NCBI RefSeq assembly: GCF_001431425.1
Contig: NZ_LDJG01000019.1
Location: 1-64,000, forward strand
Reading direction: 5' to 3'
Origin: Stenotrophomonas nitritireducens
GTDB lineage: Bacteria; Pseudomonadota; Gammaproteobacteria; Xanthomonadales; Xanthomonadaceae
Length of the DNA: 64,000 bases
Part shown: piece after piece, positions 9,066-19,396 of the stretch
Position numbering within the stretch: the stretch's first letter is position 1
Layout: each line of letters begins with the position of its first letter
Translations under genes and position numbers: made by a program
The notes under the pieces: generated by a model
What the model was told of the DNA's origin: nothing
Databases searched by the model: none
The model's input: the letters and a program-made list of their open reading frames with translations, nothing else

Positions 9066-9598
9066 GCAGCCGGCTCCAGGCGCTTTTCCAGGACTTCGAA
9101 GCGCAGGTCGTCACGCCTGGGGATGCCGAAGCGCTCGTCGCCGTAGGGGAACGGCTTCTTGATGCCGGTCCGGGCGTAGCCGCGTCGCTCGTAGAAGGCG
9201 ATCAGCTCGTCGCGGCAGTCGATCACCGTCATCTGCATGGTCGGCAGCCGCCACTGCCCGGCCACGTGGCGCTCGGCCTGCTGCATGACCTGCTTGCCGA
9301 CGCCGCCGCCCTGGGCCTTCGGACTGACCGCGAACATGCCGAAGTAGCCATGCCCGTCCTCGTCGGCGATATGGCAGCAGGCCAGCATCTGCCCGGCCTG
9401 CTCGGCGATCAGGATCAGGCTGCGCGGCCGGCCGATGTCGGCGAGGATGCCTTCGGCATCCACCCGCTGGCCATCGAGGATGTCGGCCTCTGTGGTCCAG
9501 CCCACGCGCGAGGTGTCACCCCGGTAGGCGGAGGTGACCAGTTCGATCAGGGCCGGAACGTCGTCCGGTGTGGCGGTGCGGAAAATGAGGGCGTCCAT
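9062..9598 (-). CDS. GNAT-family N-acetyltransferase
   Basis: 178 residues from ATG 9598 (an ATG three codons earlier at 9607 is equally possible). The acetyl-CoA fold shows the N-terminal IFRTATPDDVPALIELV, the beta4 strand FGMFAVSPKAQGGGVGKQVM with the pyrophosphate loop QGGGVGK, and the beta5 strand MQMTVIDCRDELIAFYERRG followed by YARTG. The substrate is unknown. Its upstream edge abuts a REP element starting at 9609, so the leader of this gene is made from the repeat and no ordinary ribosome site is visible. It is translationally coupled to the Rieske gene through an ATGA overlap. Confidence 0.88.
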   Translation of the reverse strand: MDALIFRTATPDDVPALIELVTSAYRGDTSRVGWTTEADILDGQRVDAEGILADIGRPRSLILIAEQAGQMLACCHIADEDGHGYFGMFAVSPKAQGGGVGKQVMQQAERHVAGQWRLPTMQMTVIDCRDELIAFYERRGYARTGIKKPFPYGDERFGIPRRDDLRFEVLEKRLEPAA

Positions 9599-9608
9599 GC
9601 CGGACATT

Positions 9609-9812
9609 GTAGAGCGGGGCAACGCCCCGCTGGAGCGCTCCCGGCAATGCCTCGCCGGGCGATGCCCGGCGCTACGGGGCTTTCCTGTTCCGTCCCGTGT
9701 AGAGCGGGGCAATACCCCGCTGGGGCACTCCCCACCCGGCCTCGCCGGGCCATGCCCGGCGCTGCAGAGCCTCCCTCTCCACTCCCTGTGGAGCGGGGAG
9801 CGCGCTGCGCCA
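9609..9812. repeat. REP/GTAG palindromic repeats, two units
   Basis: Two related units begin with GTAGAGCGGGGCAA at 9609 and 9699 (90 bp apart), each with a GCGGGG..CCCCGC stem and a second GCCGGG..CCCGGC stem ending in GCTAC; a decayed third follows to about 9812. They fill the gap between sufS and the acetyltransferase. The form matches the GTAG-headed REP family described for Stenotrophomonas (SMAG). Confidence 0.85.
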
Positions 9813-9820
9813 TGGAGCGC

Positions 9821-11077
9821 TCACCCCAACAGCGTGCGTACCTTCTTCAATGCAGCCATGAAGGCTTCGATCTCTTCATGGGTGTTGTAGAAGGCGAGCG
9901 AGGCGCGGCAGGTGGCGGCGACGCCGTAGTACTGTAGCAGCGGGTGCGCGCAGTGCTGGCCGGAGCGTACCGCCACGCCCTGCAGGTCGAGCAGGGTGGC
10001 CAGGTCGTGCGCGTGCGCGCCTTCGACCAGGAAGGAGACCACCGCGGCCTTGTGTGGGGCCGTGCCGAAGATGCGCACGCCGTCGATGCGCTGCAGCTCC
10101 TCGGTGAAGTGCGCCAGCAGTTCCTGCTCGCGGGCGGCGACGTGATTGCGCCCGAGCCCGTCCAGGTAGTCCGCCGCCACGCCCAGGCCGATGAAGCCGG
10201 CGATGTTCGGCGTGCCGGCCTCGAACTTGTGGGGAGCATCGTTGAACACGGTGCCGTCGAAGCTGACTTCCTTGATCATTTCGCCGCCGCCGAGGAACGG
10301 CGGCATTTCCTGCAGCAGTTCGCGGCGCGCCCACAGTGCGCCGGTGCCGGTGGGGCCGCACATCTTGTGGCCGGTGACCGCGTAGAAGTCGCAGCCGACG
10401 GCGGCGACGTCCAGTTCCAGGTGCGGCGCGGCCTGCGAGCCGTCGATGACGGTGACGATGCCGCGCCTGCGCGCCTCGCGGCAGATCTCGCGTACCGGAT
10501 TGACCGTGCCCAGCACGTTGGAGACATGCGCCAGCGCCAGCAGCTTCACCTCCGGCGTCATGGCCGCATGCAGCGCGTCCATGTCCAGTGTGCCGTCGGG
10601 CGCGATTTCGGCCACGCGGATGCTCGCGCCGGTGCGCTGCGCCACCAGCTGCCAGGGCACGATGTTGGCGTGGTGCTCCATGCGCGAAACCAGGATCACG
10701 TCGCCGGCCTTGAGCCGCGGCAGCGCCCACGAATAGGCGACGAGGTTGATCGCGAAGGTGGTGCCGCTGCACAGGACCAGCTCGTCGGCGCGCACGTTGA
10801 GGAAGCGCGCCAGCTTGCCGCGCGCGCCCTCGTAGGCCTCGGTGGCCTCGCTGCCCAGGGCATGGACGGCGCGGCTGACGTTGGCGTTGTAGCGGCGGTA
10901 GAACTCGTCCACCGCGCCGATCACCGACAGCGGCTTCTGCGCGGTGTTGGCATTGTCGAAGTACACCAGCGGCTTGCCGTTGACTTCGCGCATGAGCAGC
11001 GGGAAATCGGCGCGTACGCGCTCCCAGTCCGGAGCGGCGGGCGAGGACGGGATCGGGCGCGGGGAGGAAAGGTTCAT
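9821..11077 (-). CDS. sufS: Cysteine desulfurase SufS
   Basis: 418 residues, standard for class-II desulfurases. PLP is held by K238 in AVTGHKMCGPTGTGALW, with upstream H135/H136 in SRMEHHANIVPW and D212 of VIDGSQAAPH. The catalytic cysteine is C376 in RSGQHCAHPLL, which takes sulfur from cysteine as persulfide. The short active-site loop fits SufS rather than IscS. SufS normally works with SufE or SufU to pass sulfur to SufBCD; neither partner gene is in this window. Overlaps sufD by 4 bp (ATGA). Confidence 0.97.
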   Translation of the reverse strand: MNLSSPRPIPSSPAAPDWERVRADFPLLMREVNGKPLVYFDNANTAQKPLSVIGAVDEFYRRYNANVSRAVHALGSEATEAYEGARGKLARFLNVRADELVLCSGTTFAINLVAYSWALPRLKAGDVILVSRMEHHANIVPWQLVAQRTGASIRVAEIAPDGTLDMDALHAAMTPEVKLLALAHVSNVLGTVNPVREICREARRRGIVTVIDGSQAAPHLELDVAAVGCDFYAVTGHKMCGPTGTGALWARRELLQEMPPFLGGGEMIKEVSFDGTVFNDAPHKFEAGTPNIAGFIGLGVAADYLDGLGRNHVAAREQELLAHFTEELQRIDGVRIFGTAPHKAAVVSFLVEGAHAHDLATLLDLQGVAVRSGQHCAHPLLQYYGVAATCRASLAFYNTHEEIEAFMAALKKVRTLLG

Positions 11078-12335
11078 GCCACGCCTGCCTGCTGCAGTGC
11101 CTGGTCCAGGTGGCGGACCAGCTTTTCGGTCAGGATGCCCTCCACCGCGGCCAACGGTTCGTGGCAGAACGCGGCGCTGAGCATGGCGCGCGCCTGGTCG
11201 GCCGGCACGCCGCGCGAGCGCAGGTAGAACAGCGCATTGGCATCGAGCTGACCGACCGTGGCGCCGTGCGCGGCCTTGACCTCGTCGGCATCGATCACCA
11301 GCGTCGGCTGGGTATCGATCTCGGCATCGGCGGACAGCAGCAGGTTCTTGTTGGACAGGTTAGCGTCGGTGCCATCGGCGCCTTCGCGGATGTGGATGCC
11401 GCCATGGAACACCACGCGGCTGCGGTTGGCGGCCACGCCGCGCCACAGCATTTCGGCGCTGGTGTCGCGGGCGATGTGCTCGATGCCCAGGCGGGTGTCG
11501 ATATGGCGGCGGCCGGTGCCCAGCAGCACGCCGTTGGCGACCAGCCTGGCGTTGTCGCCTTCCAGGCGCACGTTGAGTTCGTGGCGGGTCAGCGCCGCGC
11601 CCAGCTCCAGGTCGATGCGGCGGTATTGCGCATCGCGGGCCAGCACCGCGTCGGTGCGCAGCAGCGAGGTGGCGCGCGCGCCGTCGGCCTGCACGCGGGC
11701 GTGCGAGAGCCGTGCGTCCTGGGCCAGGTGGACGTGCACCAGGGTGTTGTCCAGGTGCGCGCTGTCGCCGGCCCACAGGTGATGCTCGACCAGGCCGAAC
11801 ACGGCGCCGCGGCGCAGCTCGATCAGGTGGCGGTGGTGCCAGGCCCGGTCGGCGGAATCGGCGGCGCTGACGAAGACCAGGTGCAGCGGCGTCTCGCTGT
11901 GGGCGCCTTCGGCCACCTGTACCAGCACGCCTTCATCGGCAAGTGCGGCATTGAGCTGGGCGAACACTTCATCGGCGCGCTCGAAGCGGCGATCGAGGAA
12001 GCGCAGGGCTTCGGGCTCTTCGGCCTGCACCGCAGCCAGGGTGCGCACCTGCACACCTGCGGCCAGCGCCGACAGATCGCTCAGCGCAGCGCTGTGGCGG
12101 CCATTGACGAAGACCAGTCGCGGCGCCGGGATGTGGGCCAGCAGGGCGGCATCGATGTCCGCGGCCTGCGGCGGCGCTGCGGCGAACGTGCGGCGTTCGA
12201 GCTGGCGCAGCGAGGTGTACTTCCAGGCCTCGCTGCGCGCAGCGGGCAGGCCGGTCTGCAGCGCGGCATCAAGCAGCGTGCGGCGGGCATCGCTGCCGCT
12301 GAAGCCGGCGGCCAGTGAATCCAGGAGCGCGCTCA

Positions 12336-12336
<1 letters not shown>
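11074..12336 (-). CDS. sufD: Fe-S cluster assembly protein SufD
   Basis: 420 residues. The C-terminal right-handed beta-helix typical of SufB/SufD is clear: RRHIDTRLGIEHIARDTSAE, WRGVAANRSRVVFHGGIHI, NKNLLLSADAEIDTQPTLVI and DEVKAAHGATVGQLDANALF, then FYLRSRGVPADQARAML. SufD pairs with SufB on a SufC dimer to form the SufBC2D scaffold and is needed for iron entry. The conserved histidine of the KAAHGATVG motif is present. Its start overlaps the sufC stop by one base. Confidence 0.96.
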
Positions 12337-13100
<764 letters not shown>

Positions 13101-13138
13101 GAGGGTACGGTCTTCGATTTGAATGGGGGGCGGGGCGA

Positions 13139-13545
13139 TCAGAGTTCGCCTTCGGCGCGATCAAGGAAAGTGGCGCGCAGCCAGTGGGTGCGCTGCCGGG
13201 TCAGCTCGGCCTTGTCGGCCGAATACAGCGCCGGGTACATCGAGCCATACAGGACGCGCGGGTTCTCGTCCTTGCCGACCGGGTATCGCGCGTCGATGTC
13301 GGCATCACGCAGCTGGACCCGCAGGCGCTGGGCACCGCGCAGCTTTTCGATGGCGACCGGCTGGCCCTGCAGCTTCTGCATCACCTGCCGGTACACGGCG
13401 TTGAGCTCCGTATCGGCCTTCCCGGCCTCGCGCGCCGCGCATTCGTTGATGTCCAGCTGGCTGCGGGCGTCGTCGCAGGCCTTGCCCAATGGCGAGGCGG
13501 GGGCCGCGAAGGGCAGCAGCGCGAGCAGCAGAAGGGGCAGGCGGC

Positions 13546-13549
<4 letters not shown>
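13139..13549 (-). CDS. LprI-like/DUF1311 secreted protein inside the suf operon
   Basis: 136 residues, with signal peptide [20 protein letters not shown]. The mature part has the DUF1311 (lysozyme-inhibitor LprI N-terminal) pattern: two cysteines in [20 protein letters not shown], then a helical [16 protein letters not shown] segment. A further C-terminal region ([16 protein letters not shown]) completes it. Family members are periplasmic and some inhibit lysozyme. The ATG overlaps the sufB stop (ATGA), so it is translationally coupled to sufB, an unusual home for an exported protein. What it does for Fe-S assembly, if anything, is unknown. Confidence 0.82.
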
Positions 13550-15021
<1,472 letters not shown>

Positions 15022-15038
15022 GAGGCTGCCTACGGAAT

Positions 15039-15485
15039 TCAGGAAACGATGCTGACGTCGATGCGTCGACGGTCGGCAAGTGGGAGGGGGTGCAGCATCT
15101 GCGCCAGGGTCACGCCGCGCAGGGCGTCGGCGACCACGTCGTTGATCAGCCGCCAGTTGGAGCGCACGCCGCACTGGCTGGCGATGCCGCACTGGCTCTG
15201 GCCCTGGCTGCACTCGGTGATCGCCAGCGGGCCTTCCATCGCCTCGACGATCTCGATCAGGCTGATCTCGGTGGCGGGGCGGGTGAGGCGGTAACCGCCA
15301 CGTACGCCGCGCAGGCCCTCGACCAGCCCGGCCTGCGCCAGCGGTTTGAGCAGTTTGCTGACGGTCGGCGGCTCCAGCCCGGCGGCCTCGGCCAGTTCGG
15401 TCGCGCTCAGCACCTCGTCCGGCCGTGTGGCGAGCACGGTCATGACGACGCTGGCGTAGTCGGTGAGCTTGGTGACGCGGAGCAT
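15039..15485 (-). CDS. Rrf2-family [2Fe-2S] regulator (IscR/SufR type)
   Basis: 148 residues. The winged helix-turn-helix ([20 protein letters not shown], wing [11 protein letters not shown]) is followed by three cysteines C92, C99 and C105 in [18 protein letters not shown], the IscR cluster-binding spacing; a fourth ligand is His or Asp in relatives. As an Fe-S sensor it most likely regulates its own operon, raising suf expression when clusters are short. The promoter TTGAGG-N17-TACAAT lies directly upstream. Confidence 0.93.
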   Translation of the reverse strand: MLRVTKLTDYASVVMTVLATRPDEVLSATELAEAAGLEPPTVSKLLKPLAQAGLVEGLRGVRGGYRLTRPATEISLIEIVEAMEGPLAITECSQGQSQCGIASQCGVRSNWRLINDVVADALRGVTLAQMLHPLPLADRRRIDVSIVS

Positions 15486-15516
15486 GGGTGGGGCGTGGAA
15501 ATCAATGTGGACCGAA

Positions 15517-15545
15517 ATTGTACGCTTTTGTGCGCGGCGCCTCAA
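15517..15545 (-). promoter_or_regulatory. suf operon promoter (sigma-70 type)
   Basis: On the minus strand TTGAGG (15545-15540), a 17-bp spacer and TACAAT (15522-15517). The transcription start would fall about 20-25 bases before the regulator ATG. IscR-type sites would be expected to overlap it but I do not see a strong one. Confidence 0.6.
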
Positions 15546-15657
15546 ACCCGGCCCGTGGCGGGGTGTTGATGCAGGTCAAGCGGTCCGCATCGTTCGCCCG
15601 GGCTTGGGAAGCCCGCGCGACTGCGCGAGAATCCCCCTTCCTCATCGTTTCCCGGCC

Positions 15658-16131
15658 ATGTACATGCCCAAGAAGATCCAGGCGCGCAAATCCACCATCC
15701 ACGGCAATGGCGTGTTCGCGCTGGCGGCCATCGCCAAGGGCGAGCGCGTCATCGAGTACAAGGGCCTGCGCCGGACCCATGCCGAGGTGGACGCCGACGA
15801 TGCGGGCGACGTGGAAAGCGGCCACACCTTCCTGTTCACGCTGAACGACGACTACGTCATCGATGCCAACCACAAGGGCAACGACGCGCGCTGGATCAAC
15901 CACAGCTGCGACCCGAACTGCGAAGCGCTGATCGAGGAGGCCGAAGGCGACGACCGTACCGCCGACAAGGTGTTCATCGAGGCGATCCGCGCGATCAAGC
16001 CGGGCGAGGAACTGACCTACAACTACGGCATCACCCTGGCCGAGCGCCATACCCCGCGCCTGAAGAAGATCTGGGAGTGCCGTTGCGGCTCGCCCAAATG
16101 CACCGGCACGATGCTGCAGCCCAAGCGCTGA
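15658..16131 (+). CDS. SET-domain lysine methyltransferase-like protein
   Basis: 157 residues holding one whole SET domain plus post-SET. The N-terminal part gives KSTIHGNGVFALAAIAKGE, then the cofactor/active-site motif RWINHSCDPNCEA (N81-H82-S83-C84), the GEELTYNYG tyrosine motif, and the post-SET zinc motif C141-x-C143-x4-C148. All residues needed for S-adenosylmethionine-dependent lysine methylation look intact, which is rare for a bacterial stand-alone protein but common in Xanthomonads. The target is not known. A second ATG lies at 15664; neither has a strong ribosome site. Divergent from the suf operon. Confidence 0.92.
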   Translation: MYMPKKIQARKSTIHGNGVFALAAIAKGERVIEYKGLRRTHAEVDADDAGDVESGHTFLFTLNDDYVIDANHKGNDARWINHSCDPNCEALIEEAEGDDRTADKVFIEAIRAIKPGEELTYNYGITLAERHTPRLKKIWECRCGSPKCTGTMLQPKR

Positions 16132-16151
16132 GCTTCTCTCCGGTGTCGTGC

Positions 16152-16560
16152 GTAGAGCGGGGCAACGCCCCGCTGGAGCTTCACCGGGAAAGCCCGCCGG
16201 GCGCTGCCCGGCGCTACAGAACCCTGTCCCGTGTAGAGCGGGGCAACGCCCCGCAGGAGCTTCACCGGGAAAGCCCGCCGGGCGCTGCCCGGCGCTACAG
16301 AACCCTGCCCGTGTAGAGCGGGGCAACGCCCCGCTAGAGCTTCGCCGGGAAAGCCCGCCGGGCGCTGCCCGACGCTACAGAACCCCGCCACCCTCTAGAG
16401 CGGGGCAACGCCCCGCTGGAGCGTTCCCGGCAAAGGCCCCGCCGGGCGTGTTGCCCGGCGCTACAGCGCACCGCGGCGATCCGTCACCGCGTAGCGCGGG
16501 CAACGCTCCACGGGGGGTTGTCCGCTGGAGCCCCGCCGGCGCTGCGGACCATCCCGGCTT
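16152..16560. repeat. Tandem REP array (about 81-bp units, four good copies)
   Basis: Units start at 16152, 16233, 16313 and 16395 (spacing 81, 80, 82), each GTAGAGCGGGGCAACGCCCC followed by GGAGCTTCRCCGGGAAAGCC and GGGCGCTGCCCGGCGCTACA. The first arm pair folds GCGGGGC/GCCCCGC and the second folds CGGGC/GCCCG. The fourth unit begins CTAG and is more diverged, and a decayed fifth runs to about 16560. It fills the gap between the SET gene and the convergent DUF1439 gene; no gene is seen in it. Confidence 0.9.
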
Positions 16561-16605
16561 CTGAGGGAACGACTCCCCGCCGCGAATGCCTTCCGGCCGG
16601 CTGGA

Positions 16606-17193
16606 TCAGTTTCCCAGCAACCCCTGCGGCACCAGCCGGCCGAGGTCCTGGTTGAAGTCCACCGCGATGCGGCCGTTCTCGATGCCCACCGACTTCACCT
16701 GCAGCGCGCCCATCACGTTGGCGATGGCCGGATCGATGCGGTAGATCGGCTCGCGGCGCGCATAGTCGGCCAGCCAGCTGTTGAGCAGGCCGCGGGTGCC
16801 GGAATCGAGCTCGGCACCGGCCATCACCGGGCGGAAGGCGTCGACGGTCGGTTGTTCCAGGTGGAAGCCGCGCGTGGCCGCGTCGTAGCGCAGGCTGCTG
16901 CTGAGCTGCACGTTGCCCACCTGCGTCGGGGCACCGCCGGCGGCGGCCATGGCCAGGTCGAACTGCAGGTTCAGGCGGTTGCCGGCCGGCAGCGTCAGCC
17001 GCGGCTGGCTGACCGTCAGCGCGAGCAGCCCGCCGAGCGCCTTCTGCGAACGCGGAAAGCTGCCATCCAGGTAATGCTGCACGTCGGCTGCGTCGACCAT
17101 GAGCTTGCGGCCGCTGACCTGCGGCGATGCATGGGCACTGGTGGCCATGGCCACGCAGGCGACGGCGGGCAGCAGCAGGGAGCGGAAGTTCAT
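16606..17193 (-). CDS. DUF1439 family secreted protein
   Basis: 195 residues from ATG 17193, with signal peptide MNFRSLLLPAVACVAMATSA ending AHA-S. No lipobox cysteine is visible, unlike E. coli YceB. The mature protein matches the DUF1439 arrangement: VDAADVQHYLDGSFPRSQKA, LTVSQPRLTLPAGNRLNLQF, YDAATRGFHLEQPTVDAF and the C-terminal VKSVGIENGRIAVDF. The fold is thought to be lipid-binding (SMP/BPI-like), so an envelope lipid role is plausible but unproven. Confidence 0.8.
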   Translation of the reverse strand: MNFRSLLLPAVACVAMATSAHASPQVSGRKLMVDAADVQHYLDGSFPRSQKALGGLLALTVSQPRLTLPAGNRLNLQFDLAMAAAGGAPTQVGNVQLSSSLRYDAATRGFHLEQPTVDAFRPVMAGAELDSGTRGLLNSWLADYARREPIYRIDPAIANVMGALQVKSVGIENGRIAVDFNQDLGRLVPQGLLGN

Positions 17194-17283
17194 CGTATCG
17201 GCCTGGGAAGAGTGCGACGGAAGCAACGCACGATACCTGGAAGCGGTGAATGGCCGGTTAGCGGAACAGCATCGCCAGCGCGC

Positions 17284-17589
17284 CTACTGCGCTTCGCGCA
17301 GCGCCTGCAGTTTGGCGATCAGGCCGTCGAGCTCCGGCTGCAGCGCCGCCAGCGGGTGGTCGCCTTCGCGCGCTGCCGCGGCCAGCGTCTCCAGCAGGCC
17401 GGTGGCCACCACCACGCCGGCATCCTCGTTGCAGGACAGGCGCCGCTGCCGCTGTGCGCCTTCCAGTTCGCGCATCCAGTTGCGGGGACTGCGCTGTTCG
17501 AATTCGATGGTGCAACGGCCGCTGCACTGCAGGCCATCGGCTTCGATCGGCGTGACGGTGATGCGGTAACGGTGCTTGCTGCTGGACAT
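17284..17589 (-). CDS. DUF3861-like small protein
   Basis: 101 residues, no signal peptide. It starts MSSSKHRYRITVTPIEADG, which fits the HRYRI(T/E)V start of DUF3861 proteins, and ends in a helical stretch ALQPELDGLIAKLQALREAQ. Two cysteines lie at LQCSGRC. Function unknown. It lies 90 bp upstream of the DUF1439 gene on the same strand; co-transcription is possible. Confidence 0.6.
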   Translation of the reverse strand: MSSSKHRYRITVTPIEADGLQCSGRCTIEFEQRSPRNWMRELEGAQRQRRLSCNEDAGVVVATGLLETLAAAAREGDHPLAALQPELDGLIAKLQALREAQ

Positions 17590-18066
17590 GACGTGGGAGG
17601 TGGCTGTGGCTTGGTCGTCACCATAGGCCCGGCAGGCGGCCCGGGCGAGGCGCCGGCCCATGACGCTGTGTTCCAGCGCGAAGCGCCAGCGCATTACCCC
17701 CGTCATTCCTGGCGGCACCCCTGTGGGGCGTCGCGTCGCAATGCTGGAAACCGCTCCTGCGATTTCCCCGCGTGGGCGTTCCACGAGCTGCGGCGCAGAC
17801 CGTGGGCTCCCTCTCGTGGATCTCCACCGCGCCCGGGGGCTTCGGCGCACGCTTCACCCCGGGGGCTCTCCCGCGGATGCATTGCGGTGGCTGGAAAACG
17901 GATTGCAGCCATTCCGGCAACGGATTGTCGCAGCCCGGATGGTTGCGCCCTGGCCGGTGGACGAACTGCCCCTGGAAGAACGCCGCCTGCCGTGGAGGCC
18001 GCGCAGAAAACCGTCGGGAGCGGTTTTGACAGGGCACATCGATGGTCCGCGGGAGCGCCATGGGCG
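17590..18066. other. Gap of about 480 bp, no convincing gene
   Basis: All reading frames here look like chance high-GC frames (Arg/Pro/Gly-rich, no signal or motif). The only structure I see is a 10-bp inverted pair, AAACCGCTCC at 17748-17757 and GGAGCGGTTT at 18017-18026, about 260 bp apart, possibly old repeat debris. Confidence 0.5.
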
Positions 18067-18070
18067 GCGC

Positions 18071-18102
18071 AAAAAAAAACGGGACGGCATGGCCGTCCCG
18101 TT
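18071..18102 (-). terminator. Rho-independent terminator of the HU gene
   Basis: An 11-bp stem AACGGGACGGC / GCCGTCCCGTT with a 3-base loop, followed on the minus strand by nine T's. It lies 23 bp beyond the stop codon and is the clearest terminator in the window. Confidence 0.93.
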
Positions 18103-18124
18103 CTTTCGTCCAAGGGCGTGCGGA

Positions 18125-18523
18125 TCAGACCGCGGCGTCCTTGAGCTTCTTGAGCGGGCGCACCTTGATCTTGGTGGAGGCCGGCTTGGCGGCGAACCAC
18201 TGCTCTTCCTTGGTGAACGGGTTGATGCCCTTGCGCTTCGGCTTGGCCGGCACGCTCACGGTGGAGATCTTCAACAGGCCCGGCAGGGTGAAGCTGCCTG
18301 CGCCCTTCTTGTTGACCGATGCGGCGACGGCGCCTTCCAGCGCGGCCAGGATGGAGCGGACATCCTTGGCGGCGACGCTGGTCGCCTCGGCCAGGTGCGC
18401 AACCAGACCCGACTTGGTCAGGGCTTCCTTGATCGGCTTGGGAGCGGCCGGCTTGGCGGCTGCCTTCGTAGCGACTTTCTTCGCTGCCTTCTTCGGGGCA
18501 GCCTTCTTAGCGGTCTTTGCCAT
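18125..18523 (-). CDS. HU-family nucleoid protein with Lys/Ala N-terminal tail
   Basis: 132 residues. The start at 18523 has AGGAAA seven bases upstream. Residues 1-30 are a basic tail ([20 protein letters not shown]...), followed by a HU/IHF domain: IKEALTKSGLVAHLAEATSV, VRSILAALEGAVAASVNKKG, FTLPGLLKISTVSVPAKPKR and KGINPFTKEEQWFAAKPAST. The GINPFT-type arm with its intercalating proline is retained. Standard HU is about 90 residues, so the tail is the addition. It should bind and bend DNA and compact the nucleoid; the tail resembles the H1-like protein at 52247. Tailed HU proteins are common in Xanthomonads. Confidence 0.93.
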   Translation of the reverse strand: MAKTAKKAAPKKAAKKVATKAAAKPAAPKPIKEALTKSGLVAHLAEATSVAAKDVRSILAALEGAVAASVNKKGAGSFTLPGLLKISTVSVPAKPKRKGINPFTKEEQWFAAKPASTKIKVRPLKKLKDAAV

Positions 18524-18855
18524 GATTTCCTGTTCCGTGAACGGTTGGTTGTTGGTCATGCCGACCCCGTCGGCAAGCGAAATGTAGGGCATGCGCGGTG
18601 CATCGCCAATAGGGCGGAGCACAAAAACCCCATAAAAATTGCATCCAACCGCTTTCCAGCCGGGGCATGAGGCGGCGTCCGCGGCAAAACAGGCGGGAAA
18701 AGCAGGGGTCCGGTGCGTCCGTCGCGGATGCGCGGCATGGACGGCGGTGTCGTCGGGGAGCGGTCGCGGTGCGCGGTGCCGCTGCGGCGCACAAGGCGCT
18801 AACGAACGCTGCCATACGCTGGAGCGACCTTCCACGCATGCACAGGAGAGACGCC
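18524..18855. promoter_or_regulatory. Divergent HU / OsmC intergenic region with HU promoter
   Basis: The minus strand carries TTGGCG (18609-18604), a 17-bp spacer and TACATT (18586-18581), a good sigma-70 promoter giving a leader of about 50 bases for HU. No clear promoter for osmC was found on the plus strand, and no gene lies in the remaining sequence. Confidence 0.6.
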
Positions 18856-19290
18856 ATGGGTATTTCACGCCACGCCACCGCGCACTGGGAGGGCGACCTC
18901 AAGAGCGGACAGGGGCGCCTGAGCACGCCGCAGAGCGGGCTGATGGAGAACACGCGCTACGCCTTTTCCAGCCGCTTCGGCGACGAGAAGGGAACCAACC
19001 CGGAAGAACTGATCGCCGCCGCGCATGCGGGCTGCTTCACCATGGCGCTGTCGGCGAAGCTGGCCGAGGCCGGTTTCCCGCCGCGCTCGCTCGACACCCG
19101 CGCCGATGTCGACCTGTCCATGGATGGCGGTCCGCAGCTGTCGCAGATCCGCCTGAAGGTGAAGGCGGTGGTGCCGGGCATGGACGAGGTGAAGTTCCGC
19201 GCGGTGGCCGACGATGCCAAGCAGAACTGCCCGGTATCGAAGGCGCTGAGCGCGGTGCCGATCAGCCTGGAGACCGAGTTCTCCGCCTGA
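18856..19290 (+). CDS. osmC: OsmC-type organic hydroperoxide reductase
   Basis: 144 residues, start after an AGGAGA ribosome site. The redox pair is C60 in AAAHAGCFTMALS and C125 in AKQNCPVSKAL, at the spacing of OsmC/Ohr proteins. The N-terminal WEGDLKSGQGRLSTPQSGL and NPEELIAAAHAGC match OsmC more than Ohr. It would reduce organic peroxides using dihydrolipoamide or thiols in the cytoplasm. Single-gene unit. Confidence 0.93.
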   Translation: MGISRHATAHWEGDLKSGQGRLSTPQSGLMENTRYAFSSRFGDEKGTNPEELIAAAHAGCFTMALSAKLAEAGFPPRSLDTRADVDLSMDGGPQLSQIRLKVKAVVPGMDEVKFRAVADDAKQNCPVSKALSAVPISLETEFSA

Positions 19291-19396
19291 TCCCGCGGCC
19301 GGGGCGGCGGTCGTGCCGCCCCGGCGTTCCGGTTCAGGGGCGTTTCACGCGCCGCGCCCGAGCATCCGTCCATTCCAACCCGCCGGTACGGCCGCC

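Noticed and set aside
17618..18061. 147-codon minus-strand frame
   Set aside because: Pro/Arg-rich, no motif, no ribosome site; looks like chance open frame.
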